The translations under genes and the position numbers were made by a program. A stretch of 64,000 nucleotides of DNA, from contig NC_049990.1 of assembly GCF_000003815.2 (NCBI RefSeq), forward strand, positions 629,105 to 693,104. The letters run 5' to 3'. Under the pieces are notes generated by a model. It saw nothing but the letters and a program-made list of their open reading frames with translations, did not search any database and was not told the DNA's origin. This DNA comes from Branchiostoma floridae (taxonomy: Eukaryota; Chordata; Leptocardii; Amphioxiformes; Branchiostomatidae). Shown one piece after another: positions 53,148 through 63,601 of the stretch (position 1 is its first letter; each line of letters begins with the position of its first letter).

Positions 53148-53830
53148 TTTTTCTCGCCCTGGAATGTTGTAAAAGAAAATATACAGCTTTTGTTTGCCAT
53201 TCTTAAGAGGACATTTTTGTAGAATCTTCCTTGGTGTGTTCAGTGCTTGTTTTGATATTTCAATCACTGGGTGTTGTTTTGAGGCGATCACTAAGTTTGA
53301 ATTGAGAGCTGTACAGAATCTTTCTTGCTTTGCAGTGTACCAATTGCGACAGTAACAGTGTGTTGTGTTGATATGATGGCTTGAGTGTTAAGATGGAGCT
53401 ATGTATATATTACAATCTTACTCAGTCAATGATAATATCATATAACTTACATCATCTCTCTTCCGTATTGTGTTTAAAGTTAATTTGCAGTGCTGTGTCT
53501 ATATTTCACTGATTTTGTAATTCATCGGTGAAGGTATGAGACCGTTGAACTCTCGATCTTTATTCTATTAACATGTTTGAATACTTAGTATAGCTTTGAA
53601 TACTAGTACTGTATACATGCGTAAGATTGATCTTAGCAGCCTGTAGTCGTAATAAAAGTCTTTCTCTACATTAAACCCGCCACAATCGTTGTTCAATAAA
53701 CTTTGACCTGACGTGTATTATAAAACCTGCATCATGATTTCATTTTACATCATGAACATTAATGTTAATATAAAAAGCCTGCTTCAGACAATCAGCCCCG
53801 TGTTGGTAAGACTAATAACGGGTTGTACCA
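53148..53830 (+). other. 3' UTR and flank of RTK 50285
   Basis: 10422-type 3' end with AATAAA near 53652 and 53695, then TGCTTCAGACAATCAGCCCC before the satellite. Confidence 0.6.
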
Positions 53831-54110
53831 CACGCCATTACGGACCAGCTACCGACGGCCGCACCCTACACAACAACAGCCTGAGCCATCACGGACCAGC
53901 TACCGACGGTCGCACCCTACACAACAACAGCCTGAGCCATCACGGACCAGCTACCGACGGCCGCACCCTCCACAACAACAGCCTGAGCCATTACGGACCA
54001 GCTACCGACGGCCGCACCCTACACAACAACAGCCTGAGCCATCACGGACCAGCTACCGACGGCCGCACCCTACACAACAACAGCCTGAGCCATCACGGAC
54101 CAGCTACCCA
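53831..54110. repeat. 51-bp satellite, block 3 (5-6 copies)
   Basis: Same unit as blocks 1 and 2; it exits into CCAGAACGTGCAGC..GACAGGTATG, the decayed exon end. Confidence 0.93.
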
Positions 54111-54269
54111 GAACGTGCAGCTAAAGCTGCTCTTGTGGCTTGACAGGTATGTTGCTGCCGGTGGATAAACTTTAAGGGTAAATCTGTTATGTCCAAATGT
54201 TGTTATAACTTAATCAGGATTGATATCAGTCCCGCCCTGTAGGTAAGACTAACCCCCGGTTGTTAACCA

Positions 54270-55735
54270 CACGACATTACGGACCAGCTACCGACGGCCG
54301 CATCCTACACAACAACAGCCTGAGCCATCACGGACCAGCTACCGACGGCCGCACCCTGCACACCAGCACCTGGTGCCTGGGGTATTCACACCCTACACAC
54401 CAGCACACCGGTGCCTGGGGTATTCACACCCTACACACCAGCACCCCGTGCCTGGGGTATTCACACCCTACACACCAGTACACCGGTGCCTGGGGTATTC
54501 ACACCCTACACAACAGTACACCGGTGCCTGGGGTATTCACACCATACACACCAGCACCCGGTGCCTGGGGTATTCACACCCTACACACCAGCACCCCGTG
54601 CCTGGGGTATTCACACCCTACACACTAGCACCCGGTGCCTGGGGCATTCACACCCTACACACCAGCACCCGGTGCCTGGGGTATTCACACCCTACACACC
54701 AGCACCCGGTGCCTGGGGTATTCACACCCTACACACCAGCACCCCGTGCCTGGGGTATTCACACCCTACACACCAGCACCCCGTGCCTGGGGTATTCACA
54801 CCCTACACACCAGCACCCCGTGCCTGGGGTATTCACACCCTACACACCAGCACACCGTGCCTGGGGTATTCACACCCTACACACCAGCACACCGTGCCTG
54901 GGGCATACACACACCCTACACACCAGCACCCGGTGCCTGGGGCATACACACACCCTACACACCAGCACCCGGTGCCTGGGGCATACACACACCCTACTCA
55001 CCAGCACCCGGTGCCTGGGGTATTCACACCCTACACACCAGCACCCCGTGCCTGGGGTATTCACACCCTACACACTAGCACCCGGTGCCTGGGGCATTCA
55101 CACCCTACACACCAGCACCCGGTGCCTGGGGTATTCACACCCTACACACCAGCACCCGGTGCCTGGGGTATTCACACCCTACACACCAGCACCCCGTGCC
55201 TGGGGTATTCACACCCTACACACCAGCACCCCGTGCCTGGGGTATTCACACCCTACACACCAGCACCCCGTGCCTGGGGTATTCACACCCTACACACCAG
55301 CACACCGTGCCTGGGGTATTCACACCCTACACACCAGCACACCGTGCCTGGGGCATTCACACCCTACAAGCACACCAGCACCCGGTGCCTGGGGCATACA
55401 CACACCCTACACACCAGCACACCGGTGCCTGGGGTATTCACACCCTACAGCACACCAGCACACTGGTACCTGGGGTATTCACACCCTACAGCACACCAGC
55501 ACACTGGTACCTGGGGTATACACACCCTACACACCAGCACCCGGTGCCTGGGGCATACACACACCCTACACACCAGCACCCGGTGCCTGGGGTATTCACA
55601 CCCTACACACCAGCACACCGGTGCCTGGGGCATACACACACCCTACACACCAGCACACCGTGCCTGGGGCATTATTACACGAGTTCTTGCCCGGAAGGTA
55701 CCAGCTGAAGCTGTTCTTATTGGCTTCAAATTCTG
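54270..55735. repeat. 37-bp satellite, block 2 (about 35 copies, with higher-order repeat)
   Basis: Begins with two 51-bp units, then 37-38 bp units. A segment beginning near 54632 is repeated 450 bp later near 55082, an apparent 12-unit higher-order repeat. It ends in exon-like ACGAGTTCTTGCCCGG and TTCTTATTGGCTTCAAATTC, and joins the LRR upstream region at 55735 with the 1.3-kb spacer of the other cassettes missing. Long open frames here are by-products of the repeat. Confidence 0.92.
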
Positions 55736-55923
55736 TTGTGAATATTCATTCAGCCAGCTTCAGACAATCAACACAACCATTTCGCAAAGACCACAGTAAT
55801 TTAACTGCTTGTTACACACTTTTCCAGTCGAGATTTACTTTAAAGTTGACATCAAATTCCGAGATATCGACGAGGTGAGGTTTTACAGACGACCTTCCTG
55901 TTCTGTTTAGGTAACAGAACACC
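55736..55923 (+). promoter_or_regulatory. Upstream region of LRR gene 3
   Basis: Only about 190 bases of the conserved LRR upstream block separate the satellite from the start codon. If the gene is expressed, these bases or the satellite must contain its promoter. Confidence 0.4.
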
Positions 55924-58900
55924 ATGTGGAAAAAGCTGCGACACGTGCTGATCTTTCTTCTCGTCCTCCTCAATGAGTCCAACATGTCAGAAGCTTGGTG
56001 TGGTAGAGACTCTCTTACTTGCCGACCAGACCAACCGGGATGTTGGAACAAGCGTAATTTCACCAGCATCCCTCAGAATATTGAACATGGCGAGCTCAAA
56101 TCTTTATCTTTGCAACATAACTTGATGACAAAGATTCAGCCCGATGCATTTGTTAAGCTGAGCAGCATAAGGAAGTTGGACCTGTTGTCCAACCATATAA
56201 CAAATATACCGGCAGGTACATTTGCACCGCTATGCTATCTCCATTCTTTGTGCTTGTCCCGCAACAGGATAGCAATGATTCAGAATGGCACATTTGCAGG
56301 TCTACGCCGGCTAAAAAAGTTAATCATGGCCCATAACAGGATAACAAGGATTGAATCTGGTGCGTTTGCAGAGTTACCCCAGCTCTCGGAGATCAACCTG
56401 TCATTCAATCAGATAACAACGATTGAGGCAGGTACATTTGCAGACCTACCACGTCTCTTAAAGTTATCGATGAAAAACAACAAGATAGCTAAGATCGATC
56501 CTGGTGTGTTTGCAGAGTTACCATGGCTACAAATGCTGATCCTATCCTCCAACCAGATAACAATGATTCGAACTGGCACATTTGCAGACCTACCCATCCT
56601 CATAAACTTGTATCTGGAGTCCAATCAGATAACAAAGATTCAGCCCTGTGCATTTGTAAATCTACCCCAGCTACAGGTTAAACTAGATAACGAGCGCGAG
56701 CATATGCTGGAAGGATCGATTTGTGAAGAACGAACCATATCAACACTGTCTGTTGATATCCAAACCTCCTTCCAGTCATCTTTAGTTTCAACGTCTTCTC
56801 TGTTTGGCAGCACAGAAATCAATGCTGGTCCAACAGCACGACCTAAAGGCTTCACATCTGCCACACAGTCCTCGTTTGGTCCTTCACAAAGTGCTAACAA
56901 CAGTTACAATGGAACCGTCACCTCTCGCTATCACTGGTACTTCAAGCGCGATTTTGGTTCAACTGCAAGTTCTGCAGGCAATAAAAGCCAAGCTAGAGCA
57001 ACACCACCTTCCCTCCTTGCAATTACACCAGACAAACCAGAAATCCGCAGTTCTCATGAATTATCTGCCAATTTACCCAACGCTGTTCTCATTGCCTCAA
57101 TCTGTGGTTCAATAGCTGGCATTGTCCTGATTGGCAGCATCATTCTCACTATCTGGTGCAAGAGGAGGACCAGCCATCCTCCTCTAGGACTAAATCCCAA
57201 TGTTGTTAGTACCAACACTAGCACAACGGTTTCTGTAATGACAAGTGGCCAGAATGAAAATGAAAACAAGGATCATGATCAGACAGGGCAGGGCCAGTCT
57301 CAGGCTAACGCCAGATCTTTGAAGGTTGAAAACCTGCCACAAAACGTGCTAGCTGCCTTAAAGCCAAACCCTCTGTACGCAGGTGTGGGAACACTATCAA
57401 CATCTGCCAGTGGTCATGATCACCAGTATGAAGATATAGACAACCAACACAATCAGAAAAGGCAGGGTCAGTCTAAGGCCATCACTGAATCCAACACAAA
57501 CACCACAGCTGCTGTAGTGGCCAGTGGTCATGATCACCAGTATGAAGATATAGACAAACAACACAATCATGCAACGCAGGGTCAGTCTAAGGCTATCAGT
57601 GAATCCAACAAAAACACCACAGCAGCTGTAATGACCAGTGGTCATGATCACCAGTATGAAGATATAGACAAACAACACAATCAGACAGGGAAGGCCCAGT
57701 CTCAGGCCATCACAGAATCCAACAAAAACACCACAGCTGCTGTAGTGGCCAGTGGTCATGATCACCAGTATGAAGATATAGACAAACAACACAATCAGAC
57801 AAGGCAGGGCCAGTCTCAGGCCATCACAGAATCCAACACAAACACCACAGCTGCTGTAATGACCAGTGGTCTTGATCACCAGTATGAAGATATAGACAAA
57901 CAACACAATCAGACAAGGCAGGGCCAGTCTAAGGCCATCACAGAATCCACCAAAAACACCACAGCTAGTGTAGTGGCCAGTATTCATGATCACCAGTATG
58001 AAGATATAGACAAACAACACAATGAGACAAGGCAGGGTCAATCTACGGCCATCACAGAATCCACCAAAAACACCACAGCTAGTGTAGTGGCCAGTGTTCA
58101 TGATCACCAGTATGAAGATATAGACAAACAACACAATCAGACAAGGCAGGGCCAGTCTCAGGCCATCACTGAATCCAACACAAACACCATAGCAACTATA
58201 GAGGCCAGCGGTCATGATCACCAGTATGAAGATATAGACAAACAACGCAATCAGACAGAGAAGAGCCAGTCTCAGGCCATCACAGAATCCAACACAAACA
58301 CCACAGCTGCTGTAATGACCAGTGGTCTTGATCAACAGTATGAAGATATGGCCCCTCAACACAATCAGACAGGGCGGGGCCAGTCTCAGGCCATCAATAA
58401 AACCAACACAAACCCCAAAGCTACAGTAGTGACCAAGGGTCATAATCACCAGTATAAAAACATGGACAGCCAGACAGGGCAGGATAATCCCCAGGCCATC
58501 ACTAACTCCTTTGATGCTAGAAATCTATCATATGGCTCAGGGCCGACTGCCTCACACCTTCACTCCTTGTACAACTTGAGGGCCAACTCGGGCACCACAG
58601 CTGCTATAGTAACTAGTGGTCATGACAAGACAGGGCAGGGCCAGTCTCAGGCCGTCACTAACTCCTTTGATGCTAGAAATCTATCTTATGGCACAGGGCC
58701 TACTGCCTCACAGCTTAATTCCTTGTACAACGTTGAGCGCCAGTATCAGGCCATCATTAAATCCAACTCGGGCACAGCAGCTGCTGTAGGAACCAGTGGT
58801 CATGATCAGACTGGGCAGTGCCAGTATCAGGCCGTCATTGAAACTAACACTAAGACCACAGCTACTACAGTGACCAGTAGCAATGATAGACATCATCAAT

Positions 58901-59280
58901 GTATGGCCCCCCATCCCCAAAACAATCAGGCAGATCTGGTTCAGTCTCAGGCCATCACTCAATCCAACCCAAACACCACAGCTGCTGTAGTGGCCAGTGG
59001 TCATGATCAGACAGGGCAGGGCCAGTCTCAGGCCATCCCTGAATCCAACCCAAACACCACAGCTGCTGTAGTGACCAGTGGTCATGATCAGACAGAGCAA
59101 GGCCAGTCTCAGGTCATCACTGACTCATCTGATGCGGGGTCGTGTGGCGTGACGGCAGGTTGTTTGGCCCAGAACCCAGAGGTCCCGGGTTCAAATCCAC
59201 AAGGAAATTTGGACGACGTCTCTCCCTTCAATAATGTTGAAATAAGTACCTATCTACGTCTCAGGCAGTCCCTCGAATAG
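55924..59280 (+). CDS. Single-exon LRR transmembrane receptor 3 (1118 aa)
   Basis: Intact. Signal peptide (LIFLLVLLNESNMS), Cys-rich N-cap (CRPDQPGCWNKRNF), eight LRRs (ITxIxxGTFA type), Ser/Thr-rich stalk, membrane helix about 387-412 (LIASICGSIAGIVLIGSIIL) and CKRR. The cytoplasmic tail of about 700 residues is a run of 38-residue units (114 bp): eight carry HQYEDI and one QQYEDM, followed by diverged units with KNMDSQ, SYGTGPTAS and SLYN motifs. YEDI resembles the YEEI ligand of Src-family SH2 domains. The last roughly 50 residues and stop come from a SINE. Very close to LRR gene 2 in the ectodomain; LRR gene 1 is more distant and has one more LRR. No catalytic domain. A partner supplying tyrosine kinase activity is required if the tail signals. 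Confidence 0.92.
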   Translation: MWKKLRHVLIFLLVLLNESNMSEAWCGRDSLTCRPDQPGCWNKRNFTSIPQNIEHGELKSLSLQHNLMTKIQPDAFVKLSSIRKLDLLSNHITNIPAGTFAPLCYLHSLCLSRNRIAMIQNGTFAGLRRLKKLIMAHNRITRIESGAFAELPQLSEINLSFNQITTIEAGTFADLPRLLKLSMKNNKIAKIDPGVFAELPWLQMLILSSNQITMIRTGTFADLPILINLYLESNQITKIQPCAFVNLPQLQVKLDNEREHMLEGSICEERTISTLSVDIQTSFQSSLVSTSSLFGSTEINAGPTARPKGFTSATQSSFGPSQSANNSYNGTVTSRYHWYFKRDFGSTASSAGNKSQARATPPSLLAITPDKPEIRSSHELSANLPNAVLIASICGSIAGIVLIGSIILTIWCKRRTSHPPLGLNPNVVSTNTSTTVSVMTSGQNENENKDHDQTGQGQSQANARSLKVENLPQNVLAALKPNPLYAGVGTLSTSASGHDHQYEDIDNQHNQKRQGQSKAITESNTNTTAAVVASGHDHQYEDIDKQHNHATQGQSKAISESNKNTTAAVMTSGHDHQYEDIDKQHNQTGKAQSQAITESNKNTTAAVVASGHDHQYEDIDKQHNQTRQGQSQAITESNTNTTAAVMTSGLDHQYEDIDKQHNQTRQGQSKAITESTKNTTASVVASIHDHQYEDIDKQHNETRQGQSTAITESTKNTTASVVASVHDHQYEDIDKQHNQTRQGQSQAITESNTNTIATIEASGHDHQYEDIDKQRNQTEKSQSQAITESNTNTTAAVMTSGLDQQYEDMAPQHNQTGRGQSQAINKTNTNPKATVVTKGHNHQYKNMDSQTGQDNPQAITNSFDARNLSYGSGPTASHLHSLYNLRANSGTTAAIVTSGHDKTGQGQSQAVTNSFDARNLSYGTGPTASQLNSLYNVERQYQAIIKSNSGTAAAVGTSGHDQTGQCQYQAVIETNTKTTATTVTSSNDRHHQCMAPHPQNNQADLVQSQAITQSNPNTTAAVVASGHDQTGQGQSQAIPESNPNTTAAVVTSGHDQTEQGQSQVITDSSDAGSCGVTAGCLAQNPEVPGSNPQGNLDDVSPFNNVEISTYLRLRQSLE
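57405..58350 (+). repeat. 114-bp coding tandem repeat in LRR gene 3
   Basis: Nine units of about 114 bp (38 codons) each centred on CACCAGTATGAAGATAT. Unit order and number differ from LRR gene 2 (44390-45340), showing active expansion and contraction. Confidence 0.9.
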
Positions 59281-59290
59281 GACGAAAAGT
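59138..59290 (+). mobile_element. Exonised tRNA-derived SINE in LRR gene 3
   Basis: Box A-like TGGCGTGACGGCAGG near 59145, box B GGTTCAAATCC at 59188-59198 and body end CAGTCCCTCGAATAGGACG. In-frame residues GSCGVTAGCLAQNPEVPGSN follow the repeat tail; TAG of the SINE is the stop. Confidence 0.82.
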
Positions 59291-59514
59291 CCCGTGTTTG
59301 AAGAGAGCCACACATAGAGCACGTCACAAAAACCTCCTCACTAATCGAACATAGAAGACAAGAATACCACTCCACGAAGGCACTGTATGTGGCCTCGTAC
59401 ACCAATGAATTTCCTGGCTCTATGATATATTTCCAAACTCTCAATTTGAAATTTAAGAGGAAAAAGACAGCTGGGAAGACAACCTGCAAGTTTTCTTTTA
59501 CACATTGTCTACCA

Positions 59515-59665
59515 GTTAATCTCACCTTAGCTGACGTTTCGATGCCTGTTAGACATCTTCCTCAGAGCCAATACCTGGAGTTCTGCTTCTCGTCACCCCA
59601 AAAGAAGCAGAACTTCAGTTAGAAGCTCTGAGGAAGTTGTATGACATCAGCTTAGGTTAGATTAA
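59515..59665. repeat. Foldback (long hairpin) 3' of LRR gene 3
   Basis: Same inverted arms as at 21600-21735 (CATCTTCCTCAGAGC, GTTCTGCTTC), with an eight-base insertion in the loop side. Confidence 0.78.
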
Positions 59666-60332
59666 CTGGCTGTGTACAAGAAAACTCATATATCTTGTTA
59701 GAAAGTAGTCGGTTTGTTGTTTGGTTGGTTGGTTGGATTCAAAGTGTTCTAATTCGTTGTTGTGGGACACCAGGAGGACGCTAGATGATACTTTTAAGCT
59801 GCTTATGTGGTAGTAATGTTTTTGAGATACTATTTAGCTCCTAACGGGGCTGATATTCACAAAGTTTAGAAAGTATACGTACAAGGAATCCATTGGCTTT
59901 AGATCCTGCAATGTTAGTAATACATTGGATAGAGATTTACGAGTGGTTGGCAAACATCTATACAGAGACCAAACATGGATTCAAATAAGCCTGGCATAGT
60001 ATCAAAACTCCAATGTGAAAAAAAAAACTGTACATTTTTAGTCTCAAACAATCTGGATGGGCAGCATTATCCATTATGTAGAATGATAGTCGGACAACAG
60101 GTACTGATACTTTGAAACTGCTTAAAGAAAAATAGATTACAGTCACACCCTACAAAGGTAAAATGTTAAGCTCGGAGAAATTTCCACAGTGCCTTGCCTA
60201 CTTGGCGAGAATGTGTTGTTTGAGGGCTTACACTTATGGCAGGATAACTGCGACTAAAAGTTTAGCGTACGAACCTCTCTGTGTAGCTGTCGCTAATCAG
60301 CAACAAGAGAGTTTTGTCATTCTCGGTGCTGA
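59666..60332. other. Cassette spacer C, first part
   Basis: Homologous to 21736-22735. No conserved gene. Confidence 0.55.
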
Positions 60333-60452
60333 TGGGCAATTTAAGTATGGACAATTTAAGTATGGGCAATTTAAGTATGGACAATTTAAGTATGGGCAAT
60401 TTAAGTATGGACAATTTAAGTATGGACAATTTAAGTATGGACAATTTAAGTT
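60333..60452. repeat. 15-bp tandem repeat (8 copies)
   Basis: CAATTTAAGTATGGG/A units. The homologous sites at 22736 and 46568 have one copy only. It codes QFKYG in an open frame that is not conserved in the other spacers. Confidence 0.93.
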
Positions 60453-62095
60453 TGAACATCTAAAAGTACTACAGAAGCCGTGGGAGTTGAAAGTTACCAA
60501 TCAGCTATATCTTAATGGTCGTTATCACCGCTGGATCTTTCTGATTGGAAGTGAGCTTTACACCTGAGTAATGCCGGCAGTATTTTGTTCTTGTTTTCTT
60601 TGTGATATTGTAAAGATAGTGGTCATAACTATTTCTTGAATTATTCACTTTAATTGTATGACTTGTTTGTACAGATGAATTTTGATTTCATATATGAGAA
60701 GACAAAAAACGATTTGTTGCAGTGGCCGGCTTTGAATGTGTTAATAGAATTGACGTTACAAAATATGTTTGCAAGATCCCACTATCGCGCGACTTTCTTT
60801 AATGACAAAAAATGGAATCTATTAAGCATATCATTTAATTGCATATTAATTGCATACTATTCTATAGAATGATCTAATAGTATGATAACAGCATTTTGTT
60901 ACCACGATACTTTTACTCCAAGACAACTTCACCAACCTGTAAATTTGGTTTCTTTAGGCCATGCTGACTCGATTGTTTGGATAGCATCGATCCTCCGTGA
61001 ACCCCAAAACTGAGGCTGAAGTGAAAGCACAAAAATTACCTGAATTCTGAAATCTAAGTAATCAGGAAAGTTGAACGAATGACTGAACAGAGCATGATAT
61101 ACCGTACAAAAAATCTTCTTTTTCGTTCTTTCGCATCTTCTTTGACTTTGGAAATGACTTTGGAATTCTCTGACATTAGCATCCGTTTTCAAATATATTT
61201 TTGTTTGCAATTTACTGTTGGCACATATACATGTGCCCATCTTGCAGCTGTTTATGTGGAAATGGATCAAATCTGGTGGTGTTTATGTCATGAATATCCA
61301 TATAATTTGATCAACATGGTCTTACGTTTTTTGAAGAACGGTAATTAAAGCGATAATGTGATGAGACAATTGAAGAGACATACACAAGACAAGCTGAAGA
61401 CAAAGACAAAGATGAAGTATATGTCATTATAGTAAGGGTTATACCAGAAAGGTTAAACTCGTTATCGAGTGCTTAATCATAACTTACAGTAAAAGAACGT
61501 TTTTATTAGTTTTAGAAGAACTACATGTTCTTCAATGACTTCTGTGAAATGAGCGTAGAAAAATAAAATGCAAGAAAAAGTACAGATTCGACAGCTTGTC
61601 TTTAAGTCATTTTATGCGGTTGCAAGTGGAACAAACTTAATGTCTTGACATTCTTTCACAACGCGTCCAGTCAACCCTTATTCTCACAAGCAATCTACCG
61701 AACACTAAAACTTGAAAGCAGAAAAACTGTAAAAAAAAGGATGACGGGGGATCCGGGAGGGGACATATAGGTTATCTGAGACGTTCCTGCAGTCACGTGT
61801 CCCTGATGCCATGTGGTGAAAATGCTGAACAATAGACAATTTGTATGCCCCTAGTTTTAAGTGTAAGTCGTGTAAAGTCTTATTCTTTAGTCATATAAGG
61901 TAGTAGTCATATAAAACACCTTTCCTTACATTGAAACTTATTCTTGTGCAATACGCTTTGACCTGACTTGTATTTTGAAACATTCCCCATGTTAAAAATT
62001 ATTCCCATCATCATTATTATTGTTGATATCATTTGAATGGCCAGCTTCAGACAATCAGCCCCGCCCTGTAGGTAAGACTAATCCCGGGTTGTTTA
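60453..62095. other. Cassette spacer C, second part
   Basis: Homologous to 22750-23990 up to about 61690; after that the DR1 repeats of the other cassettes are absent and instead a diverged RTK 3' flank (61915-61985) and TTCAGACAATCAGCCCCGC, TTGTTTA (start of the decayed exon) appear. No gene. Confidence 0.55.
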
Positions 62096-62321
62096 TACCC
62101 CAGTCACATTTGGCGAAAATCGATCGGACGACGATTCTGCGGCAATCGCCTCGCTTATAATTATAAGTTTATTGCACAACGATTGTACAAGGTACAAAGT
62201 ATGGCTTATATGTGACAGGGACGGTTTTCAGGTGGAAAATACGCGCAACCCTCTGTCGATCTTAAATATGGCCGATCTTCCATCGATACGCCAGAAGATC
62301 GGGGATAATGTGACAGGGGTA
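62096..62321. mobile_element. 226-bp TIR element, relative of the insert in RTK 30573
   Basis: Inverted ends TACCCCAGTCACA/TGTGACAGGGGTA with TTA duplications at 62093-62095 and 62322-62324. Its right 120 bp match the right end of 31648-32455. It sits exactly at the junction of decayed exon and RTK fragment. Confidence 0.85.
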
Positions 62322-62325
62322 TTAC

Positions 62326-62543
62326 TGCAGCTGAGCTTTCTTCAGATGGTGGGGATTCTGAGGCAAGGAATACGGTTGGAGAGGCCACCGGGATGTCCAG
62401 AGGACCCGTACCGACTGATGAGGTCGTGTTGGCGCGACGTTCCAGATACCAGACCGACTCCGGAAGGGATAGAAGAGAGGCTGCTGCAACTGAGACGTGC
62501 ACTGCTTCCACATGACGTCATTGAAATGGAGACTGTGGTGTAG
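62326..62543 (+). pseudogene. RTK 3' fragment, copy 3
   Basis: Starts within QLSFLQMVGILRQ and runs to METVV and TAG without the TAA of the other two fragments. The frame stays open into the transposon on its left, giving a chimeric frame of 123 codons from GTG or about 120 from the first ATG (62172). It lacks any catalytic motif. AATAAA at 63089-63094. Confidence 0.87.
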
Positions 62544-63601
62544 TTTGTCTCGCTCTAGAACACAAGCATGGAAATGATTTACAACTTGTGTTAGATTTTA
62601 ATTGATATGTTTTAAAGGCATGTAACGTTTTTGCAGAATCTTATTTTGTGTGCCTAGTACTAATTCAAAGAGTAACCAGTGTTGTGTTGATGCGATGGTT
62701 TTCGTTTTAACTGAAAACATCTTAATTTACTTGTACCAATGTCGACAGTAACAACTGTTGCCTTGATGTTATGATTTGAGTGTTAAAACAGAGCTGTACA
62801 CATCTTATTAACTAAACAAGGTGAATAAAATATGTAAAGAGTACTAGTCATTCGTAACACGATATCCCAACAAACTATACGATATAACGTAACACACCTT
62901 TCTAGCTTACTTCTGTATTGCGTTCAATGTTAATTTGGTACTTGGTCATTTCAATTAATTACATGAACTTACAAAACAAAAAGCATCAAATCGAAAGCTA
63001 TTTATACACGCATATGATAACCAGATGACGAGATGTTTAGATTATCAAAGCCCACTTTTGACTGTACATGTGCCCATATCCATGTGTGAATAAAAGGCTA
63101 TGAGATGACAGGTGTTGTTTTTTTCAATCCTTTCTCGTGCCTTTATCTTCTCTATCCGTTTGGCCACCAAGTTGCAAGATATGAAGCAAAATTTCTATGT
63201 AACAAATCCAAGATTCTTAGATGAGGTTTTTAAGATGTAAATAGGTGCGGATTAGTTTCTGGCGTATTAGTCGGAGTCTTTGAAAACATGTAATAGGAAT
63301 CAAGTTCCAAAATGTAAACGGATTGATGTAACGGGTCAAGCATACAGTGTTCTTCTTGGTTGATAATTCCTGACAATGAATATATGATAATAACGAAGCC
63401 AAAACATTCCTGCATAGCAAAGATTTTCCTGACCGTTTTCAAGATTGGTATATCCAAACTACCCAGCATATCTGCTTTGGTGACGTTTCATGACCTACAC
63501 AAAGGAGGAATCATTCTACAAAATTCTCCCCGAGTGTTTTTCTGCTTTCTATTGTTCTAATGACGTTTTATACTGAAAGTTCATCTGCGTTGTTAGAAGT
63601 C
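62544..63601. other. Spacer after RTK fragment 3
   Basis: Close copy of 48572-49680. No gene. Confidence 0.55.

Noticed and set aside
54373..55878. Open frames of 501, 462, 207 and 147 codons over the 37-bp satellite
   Set aside because: The unit length is not a multiple of three and all three frames are open, so the frames are by-products of a stop-free repeat. No signal peptide, domain or conserved start.
60163..60567. 134-codon frame containing QFKYG repeats
   Set aside because: The same region in the two other spacers is frameshifted and stopped; the frame exists only because of the repeat expansion.
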